DNA of 44,685 bases from Paracoccaceae bacterium (GTDB lineage: Bacteria > Pseudomonadota > Alphaproteobacteria > Rhodobacterales > Rhodobacteraceae): NCBI GenBank assembly GCA_019429405.1, contig JAHYIZ010000024.1:1-44685 (forward strand). The letters are read 5' to 3'. The notes under the pieces are model-generated. The model was not told where the DNA came from, did not search any database, and worked only from the letters and a program-made list of their open reading frames with translations. The translations under genes were made by a program, and so were the position numbers. Shown here piece by piece: positions 9,366-18,132 of the stretch; position 1 is the first letter of the stretch; each line of letters starts with the position of its first letter.

Positions 9366-10607
9366 GTGCTGCATATCGACTTGAAAGACGCGCGCCACGC
9401 CCGCCGCCTGCCTGAACATGGGCTGGCCGAAGCGGTGTCTTTGGCGCATGCGCTGCCACGGCTTGAGGTGGTGGGGTCGGAGGTGGTGCGGCTGGGCAAA
9501 CCGGCGCCCGGCACGCTGTTCGGTTCGGGCAAGGTGGCCGAGCTCAAGGCGCGGCTGGCCGAGGCTGAAACCGACCTGGTACTGGTTGACGGCATTGTCA
9601 GCCCGGTGCAACAGCGCAACCTAGAAAAGGCCTGGGGCGTCAAACTGCTCGACCGCACCGGCTTCATACTGGAGATTTTTGCTGATCGGGCGCGTACCCG
9701 CGAAGGCGTGTTGCAGGTAGAGCTTGCGGCGCTCAGCTATCAGCGCACCCGCCTTGTGCGCGCATGGACCCACCTAGAACGCCAGCGCGGCGGGCTTGGC
9801 TTTGTCGGCGGCCCTGGCGAAACCCAGATTGAAACCGACCGGCGCGCGATCGACGAGCAGATCATCAAGATCAAGCGTCAGCTGGAAAAGGTGGTGAAGA
9901 CCCGCGAGTTGCACCGTGCCGCGCGGCGCCGGGTGCCGTTCGCGCTGGTGGCGCTGGTGGGCTATACCAACGCAGGCAAATCGACGCTGTTCAACAGCCT
10001 GACCGGGGCCGAGGTGATGGCCAAAGATATGCTTTTTGCCACGCTTGACCCGACCATGCGCGGCCTTGTGCTGCCCTCGGGGCAAAAGGTCATTCTGTCT
10101 GATACCGTCGGTTTCATTTCCGATCTGCCGCATGAACTCGTCGCCGCCTTCCGCGCTACGCTGGAAGAGGTGCTTGAGGCCGATCTCATCTTGCATGTGC
10201 GCGACATCAGCCACCCCGAAACCGAGGAACAGGCCGCCGACGTGGGCGAGATTCTCGATGAACTCGGGGTCGATGAAGACGTGGCCCTGATCGAGGTCTG
10301 GAACAAGATCGACTGCCTGCGCCCTGAAACCCGAGAAGCGCTGCTGGTGCAGGATGCGCGGCGGGGCGATGTGCAGGCGGTTTCGGCGCTGACCGGTGAA
10401 GGTATCACGGCGCTGCTGGCCGCGATCGAGGCACGCCTTGGCGCGGCCTGCATTGAAGAAACGCTGGAACTCGGCCATGCCGATGGCCGCCGCCGGGCGT
10501 GGCTGCACAATGCGGGCGTCGTCACCGGCGAAACCCAGGGCGAGCAAACCTCGACCTTTGCCCTGCGCTGGACCGCCCGGCAAAAGGCCGAGTTTGCAGC
10601 GCTTTAG
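9366..10607 (+). CDS. hflX: Ribosome-associated GTPase HflX
   Basis: A 413-residue GTPase. The N-terminal HflX domain (GSGKVAEL, VDGIVSPVQQRNLEKAWG, GGLGFVGGPGETQIETDRR) is followed by the G domain. The P-loop GYTNAGKS is at about 199-206, G3 is DTVGFISDLP and G4 is NKID. HflX splits stalled 70S ribosomes under stress. The first standard start codon is the GTG at 9366, but the frame is open upstream and the preceding residues (TRAW) resemble the usual HflX N-terminus. A CTG at 9321, overlapping the hfq stop (CTGA), could be the true start. The 3' end overlaps the convergent acylase gene by 4 bp. Confidence 0.94.
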   Translation: MLHIDLKDARHARRLPEHGLAEAVSLAHALPRLEVVGSEVVRLGKPAPGTLFGSGKVAELKARLAEAETDLVLVDGIVSPVQQRNLEKAWGVKLLDRTGFILEIFADRARTREGVLQVELAALSYQRTRLVRAWTHLERQRGGLGFVGGPGETQIETDRRAIDEQIIKIKRQLEKVVKTRELHRAARRRVPFALVALVGYTNAGKSTLFNSLTGAEVMAKDMLFATLDPTMRGLVLPSGQKVILSDTVGFISDLPHELVAAFRATLEEVLEADLILHVRDISHPETEEQAADVGEILDELGVDEDVALIEVWNKIDCLRPETREALLVQDARRGDVQAVSALTGEGITALLAAIEARLGAACIEETLELGHADGRRRAWLHNAGVVTGETQGEQTSTFALRWTARQKAEFAAL

Positions 10608-13060
10608 CGTGGCAGCAGCCGGGTGATCCCGGCAGTGGCGCCGCGCGCGATGTCGGGGTCGAGTGACATCGGAATGTACTCACCGCGCCGCCAAAGCTCG
10701 GAAAGGTCGTCATAATGGCGGCTGAGCGGGTGCCCTGACTGGCCTGTGGAAATGATGAACACCGAACTGTCGGGGTCGGCAAAGTCATATACCCCGCGAT
10801 AGCCCGCCGCCTGCACGTTGCGATAGGGGTTGGCGCCGCTCATGCCGAGGCTGCCGCGGTTAAGCGTGAAATCGCCGCCCGAGGTCGATTGGCGGATGTT
10901 CACGAGCCAGCCAAGCACCGGCACCCGCCCCAGCGCCGAATGTTCGTGCACCGCCTCATGCGCATCGCCCCAGCGCCAGCTTTCGACCGTCGGCCCGAAG
11001 CGCGCGGTCAGCTCTATCAGCGCCTCGTCGAGCGCTGCGCGCGCGATGTCGGTGCAGGTTTCGGTCGGCGCCGACTGGACCACGTCGCACCAATGCGCGG
11101 CGCCCTCGGTATCGCGATAGACGCGTTCGATGAAAAGCGGCTCAAGCGCCGCGAATTCCGGCGCAAGCGGGCCAAGCTCATCGCGGATCAGGCGCGTTTG
11201 CAGCGCCCGCATCCATGCCGCATAGATCAGCGGCTCGGGCAGGTGTTCGTTCATCTCGCCGTCCCACCCGGCAAGCAGCTCCAGCGCGCGCTGGCGCTGG
11301 CGTTCGGGCGTGCCTGCAGGGGCTGCGGCCCCGGTAAACCACAGATCGGCGCCGACCAGCGGCAACAGGCCCCGCGCCGCGGGGCTGACATCATCAAGCT
11401 GCGCGGCAATGAAGCTTTCGCGGCTGTGCACCTCGCGGTCGCTCATCAGTTTTTGCCAGCGCTGCACACGCTGCGTGTCGCCCCAGTCGTAACTGACATG
11501 GTTTGGAAAGGCGCCGTCGCTGACCTTGTTGTTGGTGTTGCCGACAATGCCACCGCCGGGTTCCAGCACCTTGGGGTTGTCGGCGTAGGGCAGGGCCCCT
11601 TGCCAGCGGTTCGTGGTCACCCAGCCGGGGCTTGGCATCCGCCCCTGGGTCTGGTGCGCGGCGTCGCGTGCGGGCAGCGCACCGATGGTGACCATGCCCA
11701 CACCGGTCGCGTCGGCGAGTGTGAGGTTCATCGCAGGCGCGACCCAGAGAGCGGCGGCAGCCGCGCCCTCGGCCACGTTCTGCGCCCGCATCAGGCGCAA
11801 GCCCGCGCTCATGGTGGTGTCTGCTTCCGAAAGCGCGGTCCATCCCAGCGCCACGACATGGCCGGGGGGCGTGATGGTGGCCAGATTGAAGGTGGTCGGC
11901 GGCAACACCGGGCCATTTTCGCTCCAGCGCAGGGTCAGCGTGACCGGCGTGGCATCCTTGACATCGATGATCGTGCGGCGGGTGAAAAAGCCTGCCCAGC
12001 CCTCGGGCACGCGGTAGCGGTCGGGGTTGTCGGGGGCCAACTCCTCGATGAACAGATCCTGATCGTCGGCATAGGCGGCAGTGATCCCCCAGCCAAGCGC
12101 GGCGCTTCGCCCCGCCAGCACCAGCGGCGTGCCCGGCAAGGTCGCCCCGATCACCCCGCCCGAAGCAAGCTCCAGCCGCGCCAGATACCATGCCGAAGGC
12201 GCGGCAAGCCCCATGTGCGGATCGTTGGCCAAAAGCGAGCCACCCGCAGCCGAGCGCCCCGGCGCCGCGGCAAAGGCGTTTGAGGCAGGCGCCAGCCCGC
12301 GCGGCGCGAGCGGCGAAAGCGCATCTTGTGGCGGCGCGGCGTTTGCCACGGCGCCGGGCGCGGCGCCAAACAGGCTGGCAAAGCCGGGCAGCGCGGTCAC
12401 CGCCGCCCCCGGCGCGTCGGGCAGAAGGTCGCGCAGCCAGTCGGTATTGAGCAGCGACAGCCGGGCGCGCAACACTTCGGATTGCAGCGCGTGGGTTTGC
12501 TGCAGCGCGGTCAGCTTCAGCACGGCAATCGAATCGGCGGGCTGCCAGGGCGCGATGTCGGGCTCATAAAGAAAGAACTCCGGCGCGCCGCGGCCGCGTG
12601 CGCCCTCGTTGACCTGGGCGATCCAGGCATTGACACCATCGGCATAGGCATTGAGCGCGAGCAGCGCATAGCCATCTTGCGCGGTGACCGATTGCGTGGC
12701 GAGCGTGTAGATGTCGAGCCTGCGCAACAGCTCGTCGGTCGGCAGCGTGCGCGCTCCGAACAGCTCCGAAAGCCGCCCCTGCGCCGTGCGCCGCTGCAAC
12801 AGCATCTGCCAAAGCCGATCTTGCGCATGCGCAAGGCCAAGCGCGAAATAGACATCGGCATCGGTGGCGCCAAAGATATGCGGCACGTTGTCGGTGGTGC
12901 GCACGATCTCGACCGGGGCAGTAATCCCGGCCACGCCAAAGCTCTCGTTGTAATCGGGCAGCGAACGGGCCGCAAAGTAATAGGCCCCGGCCAGCGCCAG
13001 AACGGAAAGTGCCAGCAGTGCGGAGGCGAGCCGGACGAGCCAGCGGAAGGCGGTCAGCAT
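10604..13060 (-). CDS. Penicillin acylase family N-terminal-nucleophile hydrolase
   Basis: An 818-residue precursor with an N-terminal membrane or signal segment (about residues 8-30), so it is exported. The N-terminal chain includes DNVPHIFGATDADVYFALG, typical of this family. The autocatalytic cleavage site is predicted before Ser260 in APASNAF, which would become the N-terminal nucleophile of the beta chain. It is followed by SLLANDPHMG and by GWGITAAYADDQDLFIEE, both hallmarks of the family. Members cleave amide bonds of acyl-side-chain compounds such as beta-lactams or N-acyl-homoserine lactones; the natural substrate cannot be read from sequence. The gene is convergent with hflX (stops overlap) and divergent from the dehydrogenase to its right. 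Confidence 0.88.
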   Translation of the reverse strand: MLTAFRWLVRLASALLALSVLALAGAYYFAARSLPDYNESFGVAGITAPVEIVRTTDNVPHIFGATDADVYFALGLAHAQDRLWQMLLQRRTAQGRLSELFGARTLPTDELLRRLDIYTLATQSVTAQDGYALLALNAYADGVNAWIAQVNEGARGRGAPEFFLYEPDIAPWQPADSIAVLKLTALQQTHALQSEVLRARLSLLNTDWLRDLLPDAPGAAVTALPGFASLFGAAPGAVANAAPPQDALSPLAPRGLAPASNAFAAAPGRSAAGGSLLANDPHMGLAAPSAWYLARLELASGGVIGATLPGTPLVLAGRSAALGWGITAAYADDQDLFIEELAPDNPDRYRVPEGWAGFFTRRTIIDVKDATPVTLTLRWSENGPVLPPTTFNLATITPPGHVVALGWTALSEADTTMSAGLRLMRAQNVAEGAAAAALWVAPAMNLTLADATGVGMVTIGALPARDAAHQTQGRMPSPGWVTTNRWQGALPYADNPKVLEPGGGIVGNTNNKVSDGAFPNHVSYDWGDTQRVQRWQKLMSDREVHSRESFIAAQLDDVSPAARGLLPLVGADLWFTGAAAPAGTPERQRQRALELLAGWDGEMNEHLPEPLIYAAWMRALQTRLIRDELGPLAPEFAALEPLFIERVYRDTEGAAHWCDVVQSAPTETCTDIARAALDEALIELTARFGPTVESWRWGDAHEAVHEHSALGRVPVLGWLVNIRQSTSGGDFTLNRGSLGMSGANPYRNVQAAGYRGVYDFADPDSSVFIISTGQSGHPLSRHYDDLSELWRRGEYIPMSLDPDIARGATAGITRLLPR

Positions 13061-13097
13061 CGGGGGTCTCCGCGTCGGTGCCGCGATTGACGGGGCA

Positions 13098-13132
13098 GGA
13101 TCAATGCGTAACTAGTTGAGACCGGATCAATG
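13098..13132. promoter_or_regulatory. Paired direct repeat in the divergent acylase/dehydrogenase promoter region
   Basis: The 9-base word GGATCAATG occurs twice (13098-13106 and 13124-13132), 26 bases apart. An ACTAGT palindrome lies between them, and GTTGA/TCAAC half sites flank the second copy. The pair sits in the 115-bp space between two divergent genes, where an operator is plausible. No regulator is encoded next to it, so the role is inferred from position only. Confidence 0.3.
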
Positions 13133-13175
13133 TTCAACGCGCGTTTCAGCGAGGGCGCGCGGGCGAGGGGGCAAA

Positions 13176-14048
13176 ATGGCGAAGCTGGCGTTTCTGGGGC
13201 TTGGGGTGATGGGGTTTCCGATGGCGGGGCATCTGGCGGCCAGGGGCCACGCGGTGACGGTCTATAACCGCACCCCGGCCAGGGCGGCGGCCTGGGTTGC
13301 GCGCCATGGCGGCACCAGCGCGGCCACGCCAGCCGAGGCTGCGCAGGGCGCCGAGATCGTGCTCGCCTGTGTCGGCAATGATGACGATCTGAGCGCAGTC
13401 TGCCTTGGCCCGGAAGGGGCATTCGCGGGCATGGGCGCGGGGGCGCTCTTTGTCGATCACACCACGGTTTCGGCCAAAGTTACGCGCGCCTTGGCGGCAT
13501 TAGCGGGGGCGGCGGGCAACGGCTTCGTCGATGCGCCGGTTTCGGGCGGGCAGGCGGGGGCTGAGAACGGCCAGCTTTCGATCATGTGCGGCGGGACCGA
13601 AGCCGATTTTGCCCGCGCCGAGCCAGTGCTCGCGGCCTATGCCAAGGTCTGCCGCCGCATGGGCGACAGCGGCGCCGGGCAACTGGCGAAAATGTGCAAC
13701 CAGATCGCCATTGCGGGCGTGGTGCAGGGGCTGGCCGAAGCACTGCATTTTGCCGAGAAGGCCGGGCTCTCGATCCCTGAGTTGGTCGAGGTGATCGGCG
13801 CGGGCGCGGCGGGAAGCTGGCAGATGGCCAACCGGCACAAGGCGATGTCCGACAACAGCTTTGACTTCGGCTTTGCCGTCAACTGGATGCGCAAGGATCT
13901 GGGGATCTGCCTTGCCGCCGCCAATGAAACCGGCGCCAGCCTGCCGCTGACAGCACTGGTCGATCAGTTCTACAAGGACGTGCAGAAGATGGGCGGCGGG
14001 CGCTGGGATACCTCAAGCCTGATTGCCCGTCTGCGCGCGATGGGCTAG
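13176..14048 (+). CDS. NAD(P)-dependent beta-hydroxyacid dehydrogenase (HIBADH/GarR family)
   Basis: A 290-residue enzyme. The Rossmann loop GLGVMG is at residues 8-13, the substrate-binding signature PVSGG at 121-125, and the catalytic lysine is K172 with N175 (GQLAKMCNQI). This is the full architecture of the 3-hydroxyisobutyrate / tartronate-semialdehyde reductase family, which interconverts a 3-hydroxyacid and its semialdehyde. The ATG at 13176 is chosen because it is preceded by GAGGGG and starts directly at the Rossmann strand; a longer frame to TTG 13116 would run through the intergenic repeats. The exact substrate cannot be assigned. 3-Hydroxyisobutyrate (valine catabolism) is one option, although the usual valine-catabolism neighbours are absent. 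Confidence 0.88.
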   Translation: MAKLAFLGLGVMGFPMAGHLAARGHAVTVYNRTPARAAAWVARHGGTSAATPAEAAQGAEIVLACVGNDDDLSAVCLGPEGAFAGMGAGALFVDHTTVSAKVTRALAALAGAAGNGFVDAPVSGGQAGAENGQLSIMCGGTEADFARAEPVLAAYAKVCRRMGDSGAGQLAKMCNQIAIAGVVQGLAEALHFAEKAGLSIPELVEVIGAGAAGSWQMANRHKAMSDNSFDFGFAVNWMRKDLGICLAAANETGASLPLTALVDQFYKDVQKMGGGRWDTSSLIARLRAMG

Positions 14049-14051
14049 CGC

Positions 14052-14132
14052 TTGCCTTGGCGCAAATATCCCCGCCGGAGGCCCTTGCGGCAGATGTCGC
14101 ACGCTCCGCGGGGGATATTTTGACCAAGGCAA
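14052..14132. repeat. REP-like dispersed palindrome, copy A
   Basis: A near-perfect inverted repeat of about 80 bases. The outer arms TTGCCTTGG (14052-14060) and CCAAGGCAA (14124-14132) are exact complements. The inner arms CAAATATCCCCGCCGGAG and CTCCGCGGGGGATATTTTG pair with few mismatches around a ~22-base centre. A second copy lies at 23043-23115 in reverse orientation, with strong identity over almost the whole length including part of the centre. It is non-coding and fills the gap between the dehydrogenase stop and the acetyltransferase start, which begins 12 bases after it. It may act as a transcript-end hairpin as well as a mobile palindromic repeat. Confidence 0.8.
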
Positions 14133-14144
14133 TGGGGGGTGGCA

Positions 14145-14591
14145 ATGGCAGTGACGGTCAGACCGGTTGAGCACACCGACCGCGCGGCATGGCAGCAGCT
14201 GTTCGCGGCTTACGCGGCGTTTTACAGGCTGGCGCTGGCGGAGGATACCGCAGAGGCGGTCTGGGGTTGGATTCATGATCCGCTCAACCCGTTCTGGGCC
14301 GATCTGGCGATTGCGCCTGACGGGCTTGCGGTGGGGCTGGTGCAATACCAGCTGATGCACCGCTCGCTCGGCGGCTCGATGACCTGCTATCTGAGCGATC
14401 TTTATGTGGCGCCCGAGGCGCGGGGCACAGGGGCGGGGCGCGCGATAATTGACCATGTGTGCGCATTTGCGCGCGGGCGAGGTCTGCCGGGGGTGCGCTG
14501 GCTGACCGCCGAAGGCAATGCCGCCGCACGCAAGCTTTATGACAGCTACGCGCCGCGCAGCGAATTCGTGCTCTATTCGATCACGCCGTGA
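14145..14591 (+). CDS. GNAT family N-acetyltransferase
   Basis: A 148-residue single-domain acetyltransferase. The acetyl-CoA-binding motif A is clear (LYVAPEARGTGAGRAII), followed by motif B (WLTAEGNAAARKLYDSY), and a hydrophobic beta strand precedes it (MTCYLSDL). The start is the ATG at 14145 with a G-rich ribosome site (GGGGGG) just upstream; a GTG two codons earlier is possible. The substrate is not predictable from sequence. The gene follows the REP-like palindrome, so it is probably transcribed separately from the dehydrogenase, and about 90 bp separate it from the kinase gene downstream. Confidence 0.87.
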   Translation: MAVTVRPVEHTDRAAWQQLFAAYAAFYRLALAEDTAEAVWGWIHDPLNPFWADLAIAPDGLAVGLVQYQLMHRSLGGSMTCYLSDLYVAPEARGTGAGRAIIDHVCAFARGRGLPGVRWLTAEGNAAARKLYDSYAPRSEFVLYSITP

Positions 14592-14683
14592 ATGCGCGGG
14601 CGGGCGTGACGCCCGGCTTTCCACGACTGCCGGTCTTGCGCTAGGATCGGCCACCACGCCCGACCCCGAGGAGACCCACGCGT

Positions 14684-16567
14684 ATGGCCGAAGCCATCGA
14701 CCTTGCTGCCCACGCTATAACACGCGCCACCAGGCGGCGGCGCGGGCCGGGCTGGTTTGTGCTGTTGGTCGCGGTCGTGCTGCTGGCGGCGCTGCCCTGG
14801 GTTGGCGGGCGCGACGCGCTGGGGCTGTTCATGGGCGACACCGCCCGGCGTGGTGACACCACGTTGCGGTTGGCGGTGGCGACAATGCGCGGGCAATTGG
14901 CGCGGTTCGAGCGCCTGCCGCAGCTGGTGGCCGAAACCGCGCTGGTGCGCGCGCTTGCGGCGGCGCCAGATGACGCCGCCCTTGTGGCCAGCGCCAACGA
15001 CTATTTCAAACATGTGGGTGCGGTGCTCGGCGCATCGGATATCTATTACATGGACCTTGAGGGCACCACGCGTGCGGCCTCGAACCACGATACCGAAACC
15101 TCGTTCGTGGGCGGCAACTTTGCATTCCGGCCCTATTTCTACCAGGCGGCGGCGGGCGGGCAGGGGCGGTTCTTTGCGCTGGGCACCACATCGCGCAAGC
15201 GCGGCTATTACTTTGGTGCGCCGGTGGTTGATGGCGACCGGGTGCTTGGCGTCGTTGCCCTGAAGGTCGATCTCGACGCGATCGAGGAGACCTGGCGGGG
15301 CGGCGATGACGAGATCATCGTGACCGACCCGGAGGGAATCATCTTTCTGTCGAGCCGGGCGGAATGGCTGTTTTCGGCGATTGCGCCGCTGACACCTGAC
15401 CGGCTGGCGCAAAGTGCTGCAACGCGGCGCTATGCCGACGCCACATTGCACGAATTGCCGATAGCCGAGACCGACCTGCAGGGCGGGCACCGGCTCGCGA
15501 GCGTGACCGAGCCGGGCGCGCAAGAGCGCGAGTTTCTGCGACTTTCCGAGGCGATGCCCGATGCGGGCTGGACGGTGAGCGTGCTTTTGGACACGTCGTC
15601 GGCGCGGCGGCAGCGATGGACCGCGCTGATGCTGGTGGTGTTGGCGGCGGCCTTGGGAAGCATGGCGCTGGCGGTGATGGTGCAGCGGCGCGCGCGTCTG
15701 CGCGAGCGGTTGCAAATGCAGACCGAGGCGCAGGCGGAGCTGGAGCGGCGCGTGGTCGCGCGCACCTCGGAGCTGGCCTCGGTCAACGTGCGCCTTGAGG
15801 CCGAGATTGGCGAGCGCAAGGCCGCTGAGCAGGATTTGCACAAGGCGCAGGCCGATCTGGTGCAGGCGAGCAAGCTGGCAGCCCTTGGCCAGATGTCGGC
15901 GGCCCTCAGCCACGAGTTCAACCAGCCGCTTGCCGCGGCGCGCAACTATGCCGACAACGCGCTGACGCTGATCGACCGCGCGCGAGTAAGCGATGCGCGC
16001 GACAATATCGGCCGCATTCTCGATCTGGTCGACCGGATGACCTCGATCAGCAAGCACTTGCGCAGTTTTGCGCGCAAACCGGGGCAAGAGCTGGCCGCGG
16101 TCAATCTGGCCGAGGTGGTGGCGGCATCGGGCGAGATTGCGGGGCCGCGGTTGCGCGATGCCGAGGCGGAACTGGTCGTCGATCTGCCCGCCGATCTTCC
16201 GCGCGTGGTCGGTGGCCCGGTGCGGTTGCAGCAAGTGCTGGTCAACCTGATCTCGAATGCCGCCGACGCGATCGAGGGCTGCGCCGATCGCCGGATCGAA
16301 CTGGCCGCGCGTGCCAGCGCCAAGGGCGTGCGTCTGACGCTGCGCGACCACGGGCCGGGGGTGCCCGCAAGTCAGCGCGAGCGGATATTCGACCCCTTCT
16401 TTTCAACCAAGGTGGTGGGCAAGGGGCTGGGGCTTGGCCTTTCCATTTCCTACAACATCATCAAGGATTTCGGGGGGGATCTGCGGGTTTCTGATGCCCC
16501 CGGCGGGGGCGCGCTGTTTACGCTTGATCTGCGCACGGCCAAGGCCAGAACCGGGGCGCGGGCATGA
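14684..16567 (+). CDS. dctB: C4-dicarboxylate-type sensor histidine kinase DctB
   Basis: A 627-residue membrane kinase. TM1 is at about residues 23-41, TM2 at about 312-333, and between them is a ~270-residue periplasmic sensor region of the double-PAS (dCACHE) type with a distal ligand-pocket-like stretch (IYYMDLEGTTRAAS, FRPYF). A coiled-coil linker (about 340-395) leads to the H box with H410 (SHEFNQPL), the N box (LVNLISNAADAI) and the G boxes (DHGPGVP, GKGLGLGLSI). The architecture and the SHEFNQP box match DctB, which senses succinate-type dicarboxylates. The stop overlaps dctD (ATGA). The ligand here could differ, because the transporter encoded next door is TAXI-type rather than DctPQM. 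Confidence 0.88.
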   Translation: MAEAIDLAAHAITRATRRRRGPGWFVLLVAVVLLAALPWVGGRDALGLFMGDTARRGDTTLRLAVATMRGQLARFERLPQLVAETALVRALAAAPDDAALVASANDYFKHVGAVLGASDIYYMDLEGTTRAASNHDTETSFVGGNFAFRPYFYQAAAGGQGRFFALGTTSRKRGYYFGAPVVDGDRVLGVVALKVDLDAIEETWRGGDDEIIVTDPEGIIFLSSRAEWLFSAIAPLTPDRLAQSAATRRYADATLHELPIAETDLQGGHRLASVTEPGAQEREFLRLSEAMPDAGWTVSVLLDTSSARRQRWTALMLVVLAAALGSMALAVMVQRRARLRERLQMQTEAQAELERRVVARTSELASVNVRLEAEIGERKAAEQDLHKAQADLVQASKLAALGQMSAALSHEFNQPLAAARNYADNALTLIDRARVSDARDNIGRILDLVDRMTSISKHLRSFARKPGQELAAVNLAEVVAASGEIAGPRLRDAEAELVVDLPADLPRVVGGPVRLQQVLVNLISNAADAIEGCADRRIELAARASAKGVRLTLRDHGPGVPASQRERIFDPFFSTKVVGKGLGLGLSISYNIIKDFGGDLRVSDAPGGGALFTLDLRTAKARTGARA

Positions 16568-17913
16568 CCGGCGCGCATGTTCTGCTGGTCGATGACGAGG
16601 CGGCGCTGCGCGCCTCAACGGCGCAACTGCTCGATCTTGCCGGGTTCGCTGTCGAAGAGCTGGCGCAGGGCGACCGTGCGCTTGCTCTGGTGGGTTTCGG
16701 CTTTCCGGGCATCGTGATCACCGATATTCGGATGCCGGGTATTGATGGCATCAGCCTGATGAACCGCATCCATGAGATCGACCACGAGATTCCGGTGATT
16801 CTGATTACCGGGCACAGCGATGTGCAACTGGCCGTGCGGGCGATGCGTGAAGGCGCCTACGACTTCGTTGAAAAGCCGTTTTCCGGCTCGCAACTGGTCG
16901 AGATTGCCACCCGCGCGCTCGACCATCGGCGGTTGGTGCTGGAAAACCGGGTCTTGCGCGCCGCGGCCGGGCAGGCCGACGACCTTGAGCAACGGCTGGT
17001 GGGGCGGTCGAACGCAATGATCGACCTGCGCCGGCGCATCCGAACGATCGGCCCGACCGAGGCCAATGTGCTGATCGTGGGCGAAACCGGTGCGGGAAAA
17101 GAGGTGGTGGCGCGCGCGCTGCATGACCTTTCGGCGCGCGCGCGCAAGCCTTTCATCACCATTGACTGCGCCGCCCTGCCCGAAACGCTGATCGAAAGCG
17201 AATTGTTCGGGCATGAAGCGGGGGCGTTTCCGGGCGCGATGCGGGCGCGGTTTGGCAAGTTTGAACATGCGCGCGGCGGCACCATCTTGCTGGACGACAT
17301 CGGCTCGATGCCGATTTCGGTGCAGGGCAAGCTGCTGGGGGTCTTGCAGGAAGGCGCGATCACGCGGCTCGGGTCAAACGAGCCGGTGGCGCTTGATGCG
17401 CGCTTCATCGTGACCAGTCGGGTTTCGCTCGAAGACGAGGTCGCTGCGGGGCGGTTTCGCGACGATCTGTTCTACCGGCTGAACGCGGTGCGGCTGACCG
17501 TGCCGCCGCTGGCGGCGCGGCGCGAAGATGTGGCGCTGTTGTTCCTGCGGCTTTTGTCTGAGGCGGCCACCCGGCACCGGGTTGAGCCGGTAAAGGCGCC
17601 GCCGCAAGTGATCGCGGCGATTGCCGCGCGCGACTGGCCCGGCAATGTGCGCGAGTTGCGCAATGCGGCCGACCGGTTCGCGCTGGGTCTGGGGCTGAAC
17701 GAGGCATCGTTCAGCGCGCGCGAGGGGCCGCAGCGGCTGGCCGATCAGGTTGCCGAGTTCGAGCGGCGCGCGATTGAAAGTGCACTGCGCGCGCATCGCG
17801 GCAGCCTGCGCCCGGTCTATGAACAGCTCGGCCTGTCGCGCAAGACGCTTTATGAAAAGATGCAGCGCTATGGTCTGGACAAGGCCGATTTCAGCAGCGG
17901 CGAGGGCAATTAG
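16564..17913 (+). CDS. dctD: Response regulator / sigma-54 activator DctD
   Basis: A 449-residue three-domain enhancer-binding protein whose ATG overlaps the dctB stop. The receiver has D10/D11, phospho-acceptor D54 (VITDIRMPG) and K104 (VEKPF). The AAA+ domain has Walker A GETGAGKE (173-180) and Walker B ILLDDIG. The loop that contacts sigma-54 reads GAFPGA (220-225) instead of GAFTGA. A Fis-type helix lies at the C-terminus (GSLRPVYEQLGLSRKTLYEK). Unlike NtrC and NtrX in this window, the loop is present in full length, so this is the only one of the three that looks able to work with sigma-54. It most likely controls the transporter genes immediately downstream. Confidence 0.9.
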   Translation: MTGAHVLLVDDEAALRASTAQLLDLAGFAVEELAQGDRALALVGFGFPGIVITDIRMPGIDGISLMNRIHEIDHEIPVILITGHSDVQLAVRAMREGAYDFVEKPFSGSQLVEIATRALDHRRLVLENRVLRAAAGQADDLEQRLVGRSNAMIDLRRRIRTIGPTEANVLIVGETGAGKEVVARALHDLSARARKPFITIDCAALPETLIESELFGHEAGAFPGAMRARFGKFEHARGGTILLDDIGSMPISVQGKLLGVLQEGAITRLGSNEPVALDARFIVTSRVSLEDEVAAGRFRDDLFYRLNAVRLTVPPLAARREDVALLFLRLLSEAATRHRVEPVKAPPQVIAAIAARDWPGNVRELRNAADRFALGLGLNEASFSAREGPQRLADQVAEFERRAIESALRAHRGSLRPVYEQLGLSRKTLYEKMQRYGLDKADFSSGEGN

Positions 17914-18002
17914 CGCCGGTTGGGCAGGATTCCCCACAGTAGCGCGGGGCGATGTTACGAAATCCACCCATTGTTAGCGCCACCACAGATGTTGCCCGAG
18001 GT

Positions 18003-18015
18003 CTTTGTCACAAAG
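18003..18015. promoter_or_regulatory. Perfect palindrome upstream of the TAXI-TRAP operon (possible operator)
   Basis: CTTTGT-C-ACAAAG is a perfect 6-bp inverted repeat around a single base. It lies in the 219-bp leader between dctD and the binding-protein gene, in a locally AT-richer stretch. I could not find a convincing sigma-54 -24/-12 element (GG and GC 10 bases apart with the usual context) in this leader. The palindrome is the best candidate for a regulator site. Which protein binds is unknown. Confidence 0.3.
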
Positions 18016-18132
18016 TGGTTGATCCAGGCCTGCGGAGTCTGCTTTCTGGTCTTGCATTTCGCGCGGCGCCGCAGGGCGCCCGCGAGATCGGGGCGCCGCC
18101 CCGCATCCGAAAAACGTTCTGGGAGGAACACC

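Noticed and set aside
10889-12283. 464-codon plus-strand frame inside the acylase gene
   Set aside because: It is antisense to the penicillin acylase gene, whose motifs are clear. The frame gives an Arg/His-rich product without recognisable motifs.
17914-18132. Sigma-54 promoter expected upstream of the TAXI binding-protein gene
   Set aside because: I looked for GG and GC dinucleotides 10 bases apart in TGGCAC/TTGC context on the plus strand and found no acceptable match.
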